From an uncultured Odoribacter sp. (GTDB taxonomy: Bacteria; Bacteroidota; Bacteroidia; Bacteroidales; Marinifilaceae): DNA of 16,479 bases. The notes beneath the pieces were generated by a model. The model did not search any database, was not told the DNA's origin, and saw nothing but the letters and a program-made list of their open reading frames with translations. Both the position numbers and the translations under genes were made by a program. The stretch covers positions 1-16,479 of the forward strand of contig CAJJNP010000062.1 in assembly GCA_905193145.1 (NCBI GenBank), in the 5' to 3' direction. Numbering within the stretch: position 1 is the stretch's first letter; the number at the start of each line of letters is the position of its first letter. This document shows positions 1-9,116 of the stretch, piece after piece.

Positions 1-441
1 GGTTCCGACCCATATTTTATGGTTGTTGTCTTCTATTAAACTTCGGCAATTCTTCCACTTTATGTCAGTAGGTACATGAAAATTGTCAGTATCCTTATTG
101 TAAAAATTTACGCAGGATGTTCCTTCTGTACCTACAATGAGATTTCCTTTTGAATCTTCAAGTATAGCCAGTATTCTATTGTTGGATAAGGAAGTTGTAT
201 CATTATTGATGTGGTAGTAATTTTTATAGTTGGTACCATCATATTTACATAGACCATCGTAAGTTCCCATCCATACAAAACCGTTTTTATCTTGAATAAT
301 GGAAGTAACGGCTTGTTGCGGAAGCCCTTCATTGACAGAAATAACATGCAAACGCGACGAAAGAATGTCCGCGTTAGCAGTTTGTCCATACGTACTTATT
401 GAGAATGCAGCTAATAGAAAAATGTATAAAATGTAGATCAT
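1..441 (-). CDS. Hybrid two-component system (HTCS) sensor, N-terminal part
   Basis: The gene runs off the left edge; 147 codons from its ATG at 441 are visible. The protein begins with a hydrophobic signal peptide ending near STYGQ (residue 20). Three successive Reg_prop-type beta-propeller repeats follow: VTSIIQDKNGFVWMGT (residues 45-60) then DGLCKYDG, ILAILEDSKGNLIVGT (90-105), and CRSLIEDNNHKIWVGT (132-147). This is the usual start of Bacteroides HTCS proteins, in which a periplasmic propeller sensor is joined to a histidine kinase, receiver and AraC-type DNA-binding domain in one chain. Those later domains lie outside the window, so the HTCS call rests on the N-terminus and on its divergent position next to susC. 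It probably senses an oligosaccharide released from the target glycan and activates the plus-strand operon. A Reg_prop protein without the regulator half is possible but less likely. Confidence 0.88.
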   Translation of the reverse strand, partial: MIYILYIFLLAAFSISTYGQTANADILSSRLHVISVNEGLPQQAVTSIIQDKNGFVWMGTYDGLCKYDGTNYKNYYHINNDTTSLSNNRILAILEDSKGNLIVGTEGTSCVNFYNKDTDNFHVPTDIKWKNCRSLIEDNNHKIWVGT

Positions 442-509
442 AATATGATTCGTTCAGGTTCTTAATCTTTTCGCAAAAATATATGTTTTATTATTCTTAT
501 CCTATATTC

Positions 510-517
510 CAAATTTA
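510..517 (-). promoter_or_regulatory. Candidate -7 box for the HTCS sensor gene
   Basis: Read on the minus strand this is TAAATTTG, a match to TAnnTTTG, placed about 70 bases before the sensor's ATG. A TTTG lies upstream on the same strand, but with 25 bases of spacing rather than the usual 19-21. It sits inside the imperfect palindrome at 509-524. Confidence 0.4.
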
Positions 518-587
518 TAATTGGCCCAATGGTTCATTCGAGCAAAAGAAAGACACTTTAGAGCAATGGTGCAGTATGTGAGATTTG

Positions 588-595
588 TACATTTG
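588..595 (+). promoter_or_regulatory. Candidate -7 box of the susC operon promoter
   Basis: TACATTTG fits the Bacteroides primary sigma factor -7 consensus TAnnTTTG and lies about 30 bases before the susC ATG at 626, giving a short AT-rich leader. No clear TTTG -33 element is found at the expected 19-21 base spacing, which would suit an activator-dependent promoter. One chance match in AT-rich DNA is possible. Confidence 0.5.
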
Positions 596-625
596 CAGCA
601 GTTATTAATCTTATATTATAATTCC

Positions 626-3600
626 ATGAAAAAATTATTATTCGCTACCTTATTACTTTTATGTAATTTAATGGTAAATGCACAAATTAAGGTGACTGGT
701 ACCGTTTATTCTGAACAAAATCGTGAAACATTAATCGGTGCTACGATTATCATTGAAGGAACCGAAACCGGAACCATCACTGATCTTGATGGTAAGTTCT
801 CAATTGTTTGTAGTACTTTGCCTGCTAATATCAAAGTTTCTTATATGGGTATGGATTCTAAAGTCGTGACGGTTAAAAGTCAGAATGATTTACCTTTAAA
901 AATTTATCTGGAAGAAACACAAAATGAAATTGACGAAGTAGTGGTAATTGGTTATGGAACTGTTAAAAAAAGCGATTTAACCGGATCTGTAACTTCCATG
1001 AAAGGATCGGATGTTAGTAATTCTCACATGTTATCATTAGACCAGGCAATGGCCGGAAAAATGGCTGGTGTAAATATTACAAACACGAGTGGAGAACCGG
1101 GAGCCGGTATTAGTATTCAAATTCGTGGTACTGGTTCTATCAATTCGGATAGCGAACCGTTATATGTCATTGATGGTGCCCCGATATCCAAGGATGCCGG
1201 TACCGGAGTTGGCGATCCGAAAGGATTAAGTTCGGCAGTGTTTAATCCTTTATCATCTTTAAATCCGAATGATATTCAATCAATCGAGATTTTGAAAGAT
1301 GCATCGGCTACTGCAATATATGGTTCACGTGGAGCTAATGGCGTTGTTCTAATAACCACAAAATCCGGTATGGAAGGTAAGCCAGTTGTCTCTTTTTCAA
1401 CCTATGTCGGTGTTGGAAGTGTGTCCAAGAAAATAGATGTACTGCAAGGGGAAGATTATTTGAATTATATGAAATATGAACGTGAAGATCCGGATTATAT
1501 AGCAAAATATGATTCTTTACAAAACACTCCGTTCTATGATTGGCAAGATTATCTTTTTAAAAATTCTATTACTCAGGATTATAATATAGGTATACGAGGA
1601 GGAACAAAGACAACTAAATATTCAATGAGTGCAGCTTATACCGATCAGTCCGGATTGGTAGAAAATTCCGGATTTGACAGATTTACAATCCGCTCGAGAG
1701 TAGACCAAAATATAGGGAAGAGAGCCAAGACGGGTGTTAATATTAATTTTTCGAAGACTTCTCAGGATGGTGTGCCTTCCGGTGGCTCTAAGGATACAGG
1801 AGCGGATGTCTTTCAGCAAGTTTTAAGTTATCGTCCGGCAAATGTCCGTTTTAATAGTTCTGATTTTGACTGGGATGGAGAATTGACAGGTGATTATAAT
1901 CTTCAAACGAATCCTCATGACTATGTAACTACTGTACAGAATAGGCTAAGTAGTGTGAGAACGACTGCTAACGCTTATATACAATATGATGTTATAAAAG
2001 ATTTGCAGTTCAAAACTTCTTATAATGTTGATATGATTAATACCAACAAAGAGATTTTTTATGGTCCCTCTATTGCAGCTGGTGCTTCTGTGAACGGTCG
2101 TGGGGTAAACTCTTGGGCAAAACGCTTTAATTGGTCTTGGGAAAACATACTGACTTATAACAAAGTGTTTAAGAAGCATCATAGTCTTAATGCAATGGTG
2201 GGCTATACAATGGAAAAGAATAGTGGCAGGAATTTTTCTATTGAAACTACTGATTATCCAGCCGCTTATTCTGATTTGACAGGTGGCAATGTAGGGCTTG
2301 GATTGAATATAATGGCACCTGATGTTAAAGATTATGCCAGTACATTGCTTTCTTATTTGGGGCGTGTGAACTATTCTTATAAGAGTAAATACTTGTTTAC
2401 GGCAAGTTTCCGTGCAGACGGTTCAAGTAAGTTTCCTAAAGGGAATAAGTTTTCCTATTTTCCTTCAGCTGCTATAGCTTGGAATATTCATCGTGAAAAG
2501 TTTATGCAATCCTTAAAAACAATTGATGAATTAAAGTTAAGATTCAGTTATGGGCGTACCGGTAATCAGGGAATACCTGCATATAGTAGTTTGTCTACTT
2601 ATTCAAATGTGTATTATTCATTTAATGAAAGTGGTGGCATAAGACCTTCTTCTACATTAAAACCCGGTATTGCAGTGGGTTCTATAGCTAATCCTGATTT
2701 GACATGGGAAACCACTGAACAATATAATGTCGGATTTGATATGGCATTGTTCAATAATAGGTTATCGTTATCCGTAGATGCCTACTATAAAAAGACTTTT
2801 GATTTATTACTCGATAAACCTTTGGATTACACGACCGGTTTTAGCACCATGATGTATAACTCTGGTAGTTTGGAAAATAAGGGAATTGAATTTGTAGTGA
2901 ATTCTGTCAATATCTCCAACAAGGATTTCTCTTGGACTTCTTCTTTGAATATGTCGTTTAATAGGAATAAAATTCTTGATTTAGGAGAGAATTCGGCTTT
3001 GACATTCAATGCAGGCAATATTTATAATGAAGCTTTTATCCTTGAACCGGGGCAGGCAGTAGGAACAATGTATGGGTTTATCTATGATGGAGTTTATCAG
3101 TACAAGGATTATAAGAATTTTTATAAAAACAACGATCCATCGCAAGGATTATTATCAATCGAACAATGTCGGGAAATTTATAATCGTGCCAAGAATGGTG
3201 AAGAGAAACTGGTGCTTATGGATGGACAACCTAAATATGCAGGGGATGTTCCATTGCCGGGAAGCGCAAAATTTAGAGATGTAGTGGGCGATGATAATAA
3301 CATTACTACAGATGATAGAACTTATATTGGAAACAGCGAACCTAAATTTACAGGTGGATTTGTTAATAAATTCAATTATAAAGGATTTGATCTGAATATT
3401 TTCTTGTCATTCTCATATGGTGGTAAATTGTTTGTGACCAATTATTATCCGGTTTGTGGTTATAATAATCGTAATATATTGCAAAGTATTTATGATGAGG
3501 CGTGGAGACCATATAGAGATTCAAACGAATGGCCGGATTATACCATAGACTCATACAAAAACTTAGCATCGAGTTTGTTTGTAGAAAACGGTTCCTATCT

Positions 3601-3829
3601 TAAGATTAAAGATATTACTTTAGGTTATACTTTGCCAACGTCATGGCTTGAAAAAGTAAAGATAAGCAGAGCTCGTATCTATCTGACAGGCCAAAACTTA
3701 TTTACATTTACAAAATTTAAGTGGTATGATCCCGAAGTCGCTTCTAATAATCCGATTACGGGTGGTATGTACCGTTTTGTTTATCCAAGTTCAAGAACCA
3801 TTATTACAGGTCTTTCTATCGATTTTTAA
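626..3829 (+). CDS. SusC-like TonB-dependent outer-membrane glycan transporter
   Basis: This 1067-residue outer-membrane beta-barrel imports oligosaccharides with its SusD partner, powered by TonB. A signal peptide ends at about NAQ (residues 18-20). A carboxypeptidase-regulatory-like domain follows (about 22-95; GATIIIEGTETGTITD), then the conserved EVVVIGYGTVKKSDLTGSV segment (104-122) before the plug, with plug motifs IQIRGTGS (164-171), LYVIDGAPI (179-187) and EILKDASATAIYGSRGANG (221-239). The remainder is barrel, ending in GLSIDF with the terminal aromatic residue typical of outer-membrane proteins. The ATG at 626 is chosen because it opens directly onto the signal peptide. In-frame starts further upstream (TTG 521, ATG 566) would bury it and lie before the likely promoter box at 588-595. 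It is first in the operon, 21 bases before susD. The substrate cannot be read from the sequence. Confidence 0.97.
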   Translation: MKKLLFATLLLLCNLMVNAQIKVTGTVYSEQNRETLIGATIIIEGTETGTITDLDGKFSIVCSTLPANIKVSYMGMDSKVVTVKSQNDLPLKIYLEETQNEIDEVVVIGYGTVKKSDLTGSVTSMKGSDVSNSHMLSLDQAMAGKMAGVNITNTSGEPGAGISIQIRGTGSINSDSEPLYVIDGAPISKDAGTGVGDPKGLSSAVFNPLSSLNPNDIQSIEILKDASATAIYGSRGANGVVLITTKSGMEGKPVVSFSTYVGVGSVSKKIDVLQGEDYLNYMKYEREDPDYIAKYDSLQNTPFYDWQDYLFKNSITQDYNIGIRGGTKTTKYSMSAAYTDQSGLVENSGFDRFTIRSRVDQNIGKRAKTGVNINFSKTSQDGVPSGGSKDTGADVFQQVLSYRPANVRFNSSDFDWDGELTGDYNLQTNPHDYVTTVQNRLSSVRTTANAYIQYDVIKDLQFKTSYNVDMINTNKEIFYGPSIAAGASVNGRGVNSWAKRFNWSWENILTYNKVFKKHHSLNAMVGYTMEKNSGRNFSIETTDYPAAYSDLTGGNVGLGLNIMAPDVKDYASTLLSYLGRVNYSYKSKYLFTASFRADGSSKFPKGNKFSYFPSAAIAWNIHREKFMQSLKTIDELKLRFSYGRTGNQGIPAYSSLSTYSNVYYSFNESGGIRPSSTLKPGIAVGSIANPDLTWETTEQYNVGFDMALFNNRLSLSVDAYYKKTFDLLLDKPLDYTTGFSTMMYNSGSLENKGIEFVVNSVNISNKDFSWTSSLNMSFNRNKILDLGENSALTFNAGNIYNEAFILEPGQAVGTMYGFIYDGVYQYKDYKNFYKNNDPSQGLLSIEQCREIYNRAKNGEEKLVLMDGQPKYAGDVPLPGSAKFRDVVGDDNNITTDDRTYIGNSEPKFTGGFVNKFNYKGFDLNIFLSFSYGGKLFVTNYYPVCGYNNRNILQSIYDEAWRPYRDSNEWPDYTIDSYKNLASSLFVENGSYLKIKDITLGYTLPTSWLEKVKISRARIYLTGQNLFTFTKFKWYDPEVASNNPITGGMYRFVYPSSRTIITGLSIDF

Positions 3830-3850
3830 ACAACCCTAAATAAATACAAG

Positions 3851-5590
3851 ATGAAAAAAATATATAAATCATTACTGTTTGCTGTAACTCTTACGGTGAC
3901 TTCATGTGAGATTAATTTCCTGGACGAAAAAATGACGACACAGTTAGGTGGAGATCAAGTTTATACGAAAGTTAGTGATTATGAAATGGCATTGATTGGT
4001 ATTTATGATATGCTCGGTACACGTAGCTTGCCAACATTAGGTAATGAAATTACCAATTATTTGACCAATTATAATGCCGGACTACCTTTGCTTAACGAGT
4101 TGGCGACCGATGAAATGGGGGCCATTACTGCCGGTGCTTCTAAACAATTGATGCTCGAAGAATTGGATAAATGCAAACCGACTCCTCAAAATGGCATTAT
4201 TAAATCTTTCTATGCCGGTCAATATGCCATGATTAATAGGGCAAATGATTTAATTTTTAATGCAGAAAAGTCTGGCATTGAAAGTGTTATTGTCAACCGT
4301 TGTGTTGCTGAAGCTAAATTTTTGCGTGCTCTCTGCTATTACAACTTGACTTCTGTTTTTGGTGGATGTGTGCTTACTACATTGCCAGGGTCGGAACGAG
4401 TAGGTGAAAACATGCCGCGATCATCTACTGAGGCAGTATACGGACAAATATTCCAAGATTTGATAGATGCTTATTCTGTACTACCTGTCAGTTTTGCGGC
4501 AGAGAAAGAGATGGGACGTGCTACCAGAATTGCGGCTGCGGCTCTTTTGGCACGGGCAAGCTTAACTGCTGCTACGATGGGGAAATATGCTCACATTTCT
4601 CCGGATATGGCTTTGGAAGATGGAATAAATTCATATGAATGGGCTAAAAACAAATTTGCCGAATTAATTAGCCAAGCAAAAGACTATGCACAGAAAGTGA
4701 TAGATGAGGGATATGGAGGTAATGAAGAGGTACTGCTATCTATGTCTTATGCAGATAGTTTTTATCCTTCGGAAAATACTCCTGAAGTTATTTTTGATGT
4801 ACAGTTTAAAGATGCTTTATCGCAAGAAGAAGGTGGTTGGGTAGGTCAAATATATGGTCCCGGTTCATGGAACTGGGTACTTCCGACAGGCAATGTGGCC
4901 AATACTTATATGCCTTATGGAGGAGCTACCATTGCTGATAATTTTCCCAGTAAGCCCACGAAAGAGACGTGTGATATGAGAAAATACAAGAATATAACCA
5001 ATTTTCAGTATAAAGGTGATGGAACCTTATGGCCTCCTACGGCGGCAAATAAAACTTATAATTTGGGGAAATTTGCGATGGAGAAAAAGCCTGATTATCC
5101 TAAACAACGTACACCGATCAATTATGTGGTACTTCGTCTGGCAGAGATGTACTTGGTTTTAGCGGAAATAGAAGCAGAACAGAATGGCGGACCTACTGAC
5201 AGAGCTTTACGTTTGCTAAATTATGTCAGACGCCGTTCGGCTAATGAGACTATTTTACCGGAAATAACGAAGGAGAATATGGCTGATCCTTCCATTGTAA
5301 AACCGATAACAGGCATTACTCCAAAAGACCAGTTGGAAGAGTTCAGAATGGCACTTATGCAGGAACGAATGTTGGAATTTTTAGGAGAAAGCCTGCGCAG
5401 GGTCGATTTGATTCGTTCTGGTTGGATGAAAGAGTATCTGGAATATACCAATGTGGAAGATTATGATAAAAATAAATATATATATAAGAGAAGGCAATTT
5501 GAAGATTATTCGATTTTTCTTCCGATTCCTTCAAGAGAAATTACAATTACTAATAATGTCATAAAGCAGAATTTTGGATATGGTAATTAA
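3851..5590 (+). CDS. SusD-like surface glycan-binding lipoprotein
   Basis: This 579-residue lipoprotein should form the lid of the SusC transporter and capture glycan at the cell surface. The signal peptide ends in a lipobox with Cys19 (VTSC), followed by the acidic-containing stretch EINFLDE. SusD hallmarks are AEAKFLRALCYYNLTSVFGG (residues 153-172, the RAL...Y..L...FGG helix), VVLRLAEMYLVLAEIEAE in the TPR-like C-terminal half, RMLEFLGESLRRVDLIRSG, and the closing FLPIPSREI ... IKQNFGYGN. The length is normal for the family. It lies directly after susC, and its last 11 bases overlap the start of sulfatase A, which suggests translational coupling. Which sugar it binds is unknown. Confidence 0.97.
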   Translation: MKKIYKSLLFAVTLTVTSCEINFLDEKMTTQLGGDQVYTKVSDYEMALIGIYDMLGTRSLPTLGNEITNYLTNYNAGLPLLNELATDEMGAITAGASKQLMLEELDKCKPTPQNGIIKSFYAGQYAMINRANDLIFNAEKSGIESVIVNRCVAEAKFLRALCYYNLTSVFGGCVLTTLPGSERVGENMPRSSTEAVYGQIFQDLIDAYSVLPVSFAAEKEMGRATRIAAAALLARASLTAATMGKYAHISPDMALEDGINSYEWAKNKFAELISQAKDYAQKVIDEGYGGNEEVLLSMSYADSFYPSENTPEVIFDVQFKDALSQEEGGWVGQIYGPGSWNWVLPTGNVANTYMPYGGATIADNFPSKPTKETCDMRKYKNITNFQYKGDGTLWPPTAANKTYNLGKFAMEKKPDYPKQRTPINYVVLRLAEMYLVLAEIEAEQNGGPTDRALRLLNYVRRRSANETILPEITKENMADPSIVKPITGITPKDQLEEFRMALMQERMLEFLGESLRRVDLIRSGWMKEYLEYTNVEDYDKNKYIYKRRQFEDYSIFLPIPSREITITNNVIKQNFGYGN

Positions 5591-6950
5591 AACTTTAAAA
5601 ATGATGGTTTCACTTGTTACAAGTGGAACCGTCATACTCCCGTCGGTCGCTCAGGAAGCGGCTTCTAATAAAATTGAAGGTAATCCCAATATTTTATTAA
5701 TCATGGTGGATGATTTGGGATTGGGTGATTTGTCGTGCCAATATGCTAAAGATGTACAGACTCCGAATATTGACCGGTTGTTTCATCAAGGCGTTCGTAT
5801 GGACAACTTTTATGCAAATTCATCCGTATCTTCTCCAAGTAGGGCCGGGCTATTGACCGGTTGTTTTCCGGATATGGTCGGAGTACCGGGAGTAATCAGA
5901 ACTGATCCTAAGGGGAGTTGGGGCTATCTTTCTCCGGATGCTACACTCCTTCCCGAAATGATGAAAAAAGCCGGTTATCAAACTGCAATTATCGGTAAAT
6001 GGCATTTGGGACTTGAGAGTCCTAATTTACCCAATGAAAGAGGTTTTGATTTCTTCCATGGTTTCTTGGGAGACATGATGGATGATTACAATACGCACTT
6101 GCGTAGAGGTTTCAATTATATGCGACTCAATACTGAAGAAATCGATCCTCAGGGACATGCCACAGATTTGTTTACTGACTGGGCGTCCGATTATATATTT
6201 AAAGCGAGAAAGCAAGATAAACCATTTTTCCTATATCTGGCATATAATGCACCTCATTCACCGTTGCAACCACCTGTGGAATGGGAAAAAAAGGTTCGTA
6301 AACGCCATCCGAATATTTCTGAAACTCGTGGAAAGTTGGTTGCTCTCATTGAGCATATGGATGATGGAGTAGGTAGAGTAATCAACTCTTTAGAGAAAAG
6401 CGGACAGTTAGATAATACTCTTATTATTTTTTGTTCGGATAATGGGGGAGATCGGAAATCGGAAGCAAATAACGGCCCTGTAAGAGGAGACAAAGGTGAT
6501 ATGTATGATGGGGGGATAAAAGTGGCTTGTTCTCTATATTGGAAAGGCCATTTGGAACATAGAAGGGTCAATAATTTAGTAATGATGTCGGATATATTCC
6601 CTACCTTATGTGATTTAGTTCAACTTCCTGTAAATCATCGGATAGATGGGATATCAGTACTTCCGTTATTGCGTAACCAAGAACAAGTAACTGATGATCG
6701 TTATCTGTTTTGGGTACGTCGTGAACACGGTGATATAGGCGGGAAAACTCAAAATGCTGTTAGATACAAAGAATATAAATTACTGCAAAACAGACCTTTT
6801 GAACCTTTGCAGTATTTCAATATGAAACAGGATTCCAAAGAATCTCAACCCTTAGAGAAAGATGCCGTATATTCTAAATTGTATAAAGCAATGGTTGAAC
6901 ATTATAGAATATCGGGAGCAATACCTTGGCAAAGACCTTTAACTAAATAA
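5580..6950 (+). CDS. Secreted serine-type S1 sulfatase A (arylsulfatase A-like)
   Basis: The gene encodes a formylglycine-dependent sulfatase of 456 residues that removes sulfate esters from a glycan, probably in the periplasm. A signal peptide ends near PSVAQ (residue 25). Active-site features are VDDLG (metal Asp44/45), SSPSRAGLLTG (Ser84, to be converted to formylglycine), GKWHLG (Lys140, His142), APHSP (His226), SDNGG (Asp287/Asn288) and RGDKGDMYDGG (Lys305). All the usual catalytic and calcium ligands of family S1 appear present. The ATG at 5580 is preferred; TTG at 5574 is also in frame but weaker, and ATG 5601 would remove the positive end of the signal peptide. It overlaps susD by 11 bases. 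The S1 subfamily and the sulfated position attacked cannot be assigned here. Activity needs a sulfatase-maturating enzyme, which is not in the window. Confidence 0.94.
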   Translation: MVIKTLKMMVSLVTSGTVILPSVAQEAASNKIEGNPNILLIMVDDLGLGDLSCQYAKDVQTPNIDRLFHQGVRMDNFYANSSVSSPSRAGLLTGCFPDMVGVPGVIRTDPKGSWGYLSPDATLLPEMMKKAGYQTAIIGKWHLGLESPNLPNERGFDFFHGFLGDMMDDYNTHLRRGFNYMRLNTEEIDPQGHATDLFTDWASDYIFKARKQDKPFFLYLAYNAPHSPLQPPVEWEKKVRKRHPNISETRGKLVALIEHMDDGVGRVINSLEKSGQLDNTLIIFCSDNGGDRKSEANNGPVRGDKGDMYDGGIKVACSLYWKGHLEHRRVNNLVMMSDIFPTLCDLVQLPVNHRIDGISVLPLLRNQEQVTDDRYLFWVRREHGDIGGKTQNAVRYKEYKLLQNRPFEPLQYFNMKQDSKESQPLEKDAVYSKLYKAMVEHYRISGAIPWQRPLTK

Positions 6951-6955
6951 AATCA

Positions 6956-9109
6956 ATGAAGAATATAAATAAAATTGTATATTATTTGCTGATAGCTTCA
7001 GCGAATATATTTCTTACTACTGCTCAGCAATTTACCATCGATTTGAATAAGAAATCCTGTGCTAAAGAGGGAATTATTGAAGTTGAACTTAGTGGTGAAA
7101 ATCCGGATAGTTTGGGCGTATTAAGATATTATCAACTTAATTTACCTAACTATGATAAGGCTGTTTATTATGCACAAGATACTTATTATGATTATTGGCA
7201 GGTAAACGGAAACAGAGTACTTCCTTGGATATTTACACCGAATACTATTGGAGATTTGTTTGTGAAACCTGCTTATGGGGTAGACGATCAACAAAACTTG
7301 GCATTTAAAAATGCCGGGTTTAAAAATAGGACCAGATATGTATCAAGAAGTGGTTGTTTCATGCAAACTTCACTCAAAGACGGTAATGTACTTGCGTTAT
7401 TGCCATTGGCTAATTCTGAAACAATATCTGATTTATATGTGACCGATGATGGAAAATTGATTTTGCGTGTAGCAAATTATGGAACACAGTCGGTTTCGGG
7501 GAAAGTGTCTGTATTGGCATGGAGCTTTGGAAGTAATACTAATGAAGCATCTTATTTGCTTTTTAGCCGATTACTAAAACATGACGAATATAAAAAGACC
7601 ATGCGTTTGCGCTATCAGAAAGATTATCCTGAAATGTTTAAGTACTTAGGGTGGTGTACTTGGGAGCAATATAAGAAAGATATTAATTCTGAGTTACTTA
7701 AAAATGAAATTATAAAGTTGAAAACTATCGATTTGCCAATCCGCTATGCCATTATTGACGATGGACATCTTTCTTCACGTTCTGCAAAAAATATAAAGAA
7801 CCAGTTGACAAGTTTTCTTCCTAATGATAAGTTTCCTCAAGGATTTTCTCCTTTACTCTCACTTCGTGAGCCGGATGGTTTGAAATGGATGGGGCTATGG
7901 CAGAATTTCAATGGGTATTGGGGAGGTTTTTCACCCGTAAATAATTTCGGAAATGAAATCAATCAATGTTTGCAAACAATTGAAAAGACGGGTTATACGA
8001 TGCCGCGAATCGATTCAGTGTGTATTTCCAAAGTGTATCATGCATTTTTGGGACAATCGGCATCCGATGGCTTTGATTTTCTGAAAGTAGATTGGCAAGC
8101 TGCTAATTTATACATGCAACGATATAGCGAGAATGCGGCAAGAGGTGCTTTTTTAGCATCAAGAATTGTAGATGACATTGCCGATCGCTATTTTTCTAAT
8201 GGGCTTATCAATTGCATGGCTATGAATAATGCGGTTTTACAAAATACTTATCATACAAATGTTACAAGAACCAGTATTGATTATAAACTGAATAATATGT
8301 TCATGGCCAAAGAACATTTGTTGCAATCTTATCATAATGCTCTTTACATATGTCCTACAGTGTGGGGAGATCATGATATGTTCCACTCTTCTGATAAAGT
8401 ATGTGGTGACATAATGGCTTTGTCTAAAGCCATGTCTGGCGGACCGGTTTATTTATCGGATGCTCCTGATCAAATATCTTTTTCTAAAGTATCACCTTTA
8501 TGTTATGATGATGGCTTGATAATACGTCCTTTGGCACCTGCTACAGTTATGGAACGTTCGGTATTCACAGCTCCGTTGATTGAACAAGTGCCTTATTATG
8601 TTTCTGCACCATTGGAGAATGGAGTTGCTGCAGTTGTTATTTACAATTTGTGTGTGGATTCTGTGACGGTTTCAGGCACGATCGATTCTTCTGATTATTC
8701 TATGACAGGAACTTTATTGCAACCCTATTCGGGAAAATGGAAGTTACCCGAAGAAGGACTTTTTTTGTATGATTATGATGCGCATACAGGATATCCTATC
8801 GGTAAAAACAAACATAAATTTCAAATATCAGGATTTGATGATAAATTGTATTTCTTTATACCAATATATAAAGGATGGGCGGTAATTGGTCGGACAGATA
8901 AATATTTATCCCCGGCTACTGTATCTGATATCAAATATAAAAGAAACTCTTTAGAACTGACATTATCTGAGGCTGGTATTTTTGATTTTTGGATGAAAGA
9001 GGGTACCCCTTATGCAGAAAATATTACTTTTACCTCATTGGGAAATGGAATTTGGAGGGCGAATGCCGAGCATATTTCAAATAATAGAATAATAATATTA
9101 AAAAAATAA
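6956..9109 (+). CDS. Raffinose-synthase/Sip1-type GH36 protein, putative alpha-galactosidase
   Basis: This 717-residue secreted protein has a signal peptide ending around TTAQ (residue 24), a beta-sandwich-like N-terminal region (about 25-215) and a (beta/alpha)8 domain. Motifs match the raffinose synthase/seed imbibition branch of GH36: YLGWCTWEQY (230-239), AIIDDGH (265-271), FDFLKVDW with likely nucleophile Asp379, CMAMNN (420-425), RTSID (438-442) with Asp442 as likely acid/base, WGDHDMFHS (470-478) and KAMSGGPVYLSDAP (491-504). A beta-sandwich C-terminal domain closes it. The family hydrolyses or transfers alpha-galactosyl units; hydrolysis is more likely for a secreted PUL enzyme. The usual RxSDD is RTSID here, so the first Asp is Ile, although the Asp four residues after Arg is kept. 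It starts 5 bases after sulfatase A and ends in tandem stops TAA TAG. Confidence 0.87.
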   Translation: MKNINKIVYYLLIASANIFLTTAQQFTIDLNKKSCAKEGIIEVELSGENPDSLGVLRYYQLNLPNYDKAVYYAQDTYYDYWQVNGNRVLPWIFTPNTIGDLFVKPAYGVDDQQNLAFKNAGFKNRTRYVSRSGCFMQTSLKDGNVLALLPLANSETISDLYVTDDGKLILRVANYGTQSVSGKVSVLAWSFGSNTNEASYLLFSRLLKHDEYKKTMRLRYQKDYPEMFKYLGWCTWEQYKKDINSELLKNEIIKLKTIDLPIRYAIIDDGHLSSRSAKNIKNQLTSFLPNDKFPQGFSPLLSLREPDGLKWMGLWQNFNGYWGGFSPVNNFGNEINQCLQTIEKTGYTMPRIDSVCISKVYHAFLGQSASDGFDFLKVDWQAANLYMQRYSENAARGAFLASRIVDDIADRYFSNGLINCMAMNNAVLQNTYHTNVTRTSIDYKLNNMFMAKEHLLQSYHNALYICPTVWGDHDMFHSSDKVCGDIMALSKAMSGGPVYLSDAPDQISFSKVSPLCYDDGLIIRPLAPATVMERSVFTAPLIEQVPYYVSAPLENGVAAVVIYNLCVDSVTVSGTIDSSDYSMTGTLLQPYSGKWKLPEEGLFLYDYDAHTGYPIGKNKHKFQISGFDDKLYFFIPIYKGWAVIGRTDKYLSPATVSDIKYKRNSLELTLSEAGIFDFWMKEGTPYAENITFTSLGNGIWRANAEHISNNRIIILKK

Positions 9110-9116
9110 TAGAGTG

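Larger units (their letters stand above)
442..625. promoter_or_regulatory. Divergent intergenic control region between the sensor and susC
   Basis: This AT-rich stretch of 184 bases separates the two divergent genes and is the only sizeable non-coding region in the window. It contains one match to the Bacteroides -7 consensus TAnnTTTG facing each gene, and an imperfect palindrome at 509-524. No gene, RNA or terminator was recognised in it. The regulator is expected to bind here to switch on the operon, but no operator can be identified with certainty. Confidence 0.7.

Noticed and set aside
132..389. Minus-strand reading frame of 85 codons within the sensor gene
   Set aside because: It lies in a different frame from the sensor, whose propeller repeats fit the frame starting at 441; it has no recognisable features of its own.
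521..625. Upstream in-frame extension of susC (TTG at 521 or ATG at 566)
   Set aside because: It would put 20-35 charged residues before a clear signal peptide, and it starts before the likely promoter box at 588-595. ATG 626 is far better.
3830..3850. Possible terminator or attenuator between susC and susD
   Set aside because: The 21-base gap has no hairpin-forming arms or T-run; it is a simple intercistronic spacer.
5574..5579. TTG start for sulfatase A at 5574
   Set aside because: ATG follows two codons later at 5580 and gives a complete signal peptide; there is no reason to prefer TTG.
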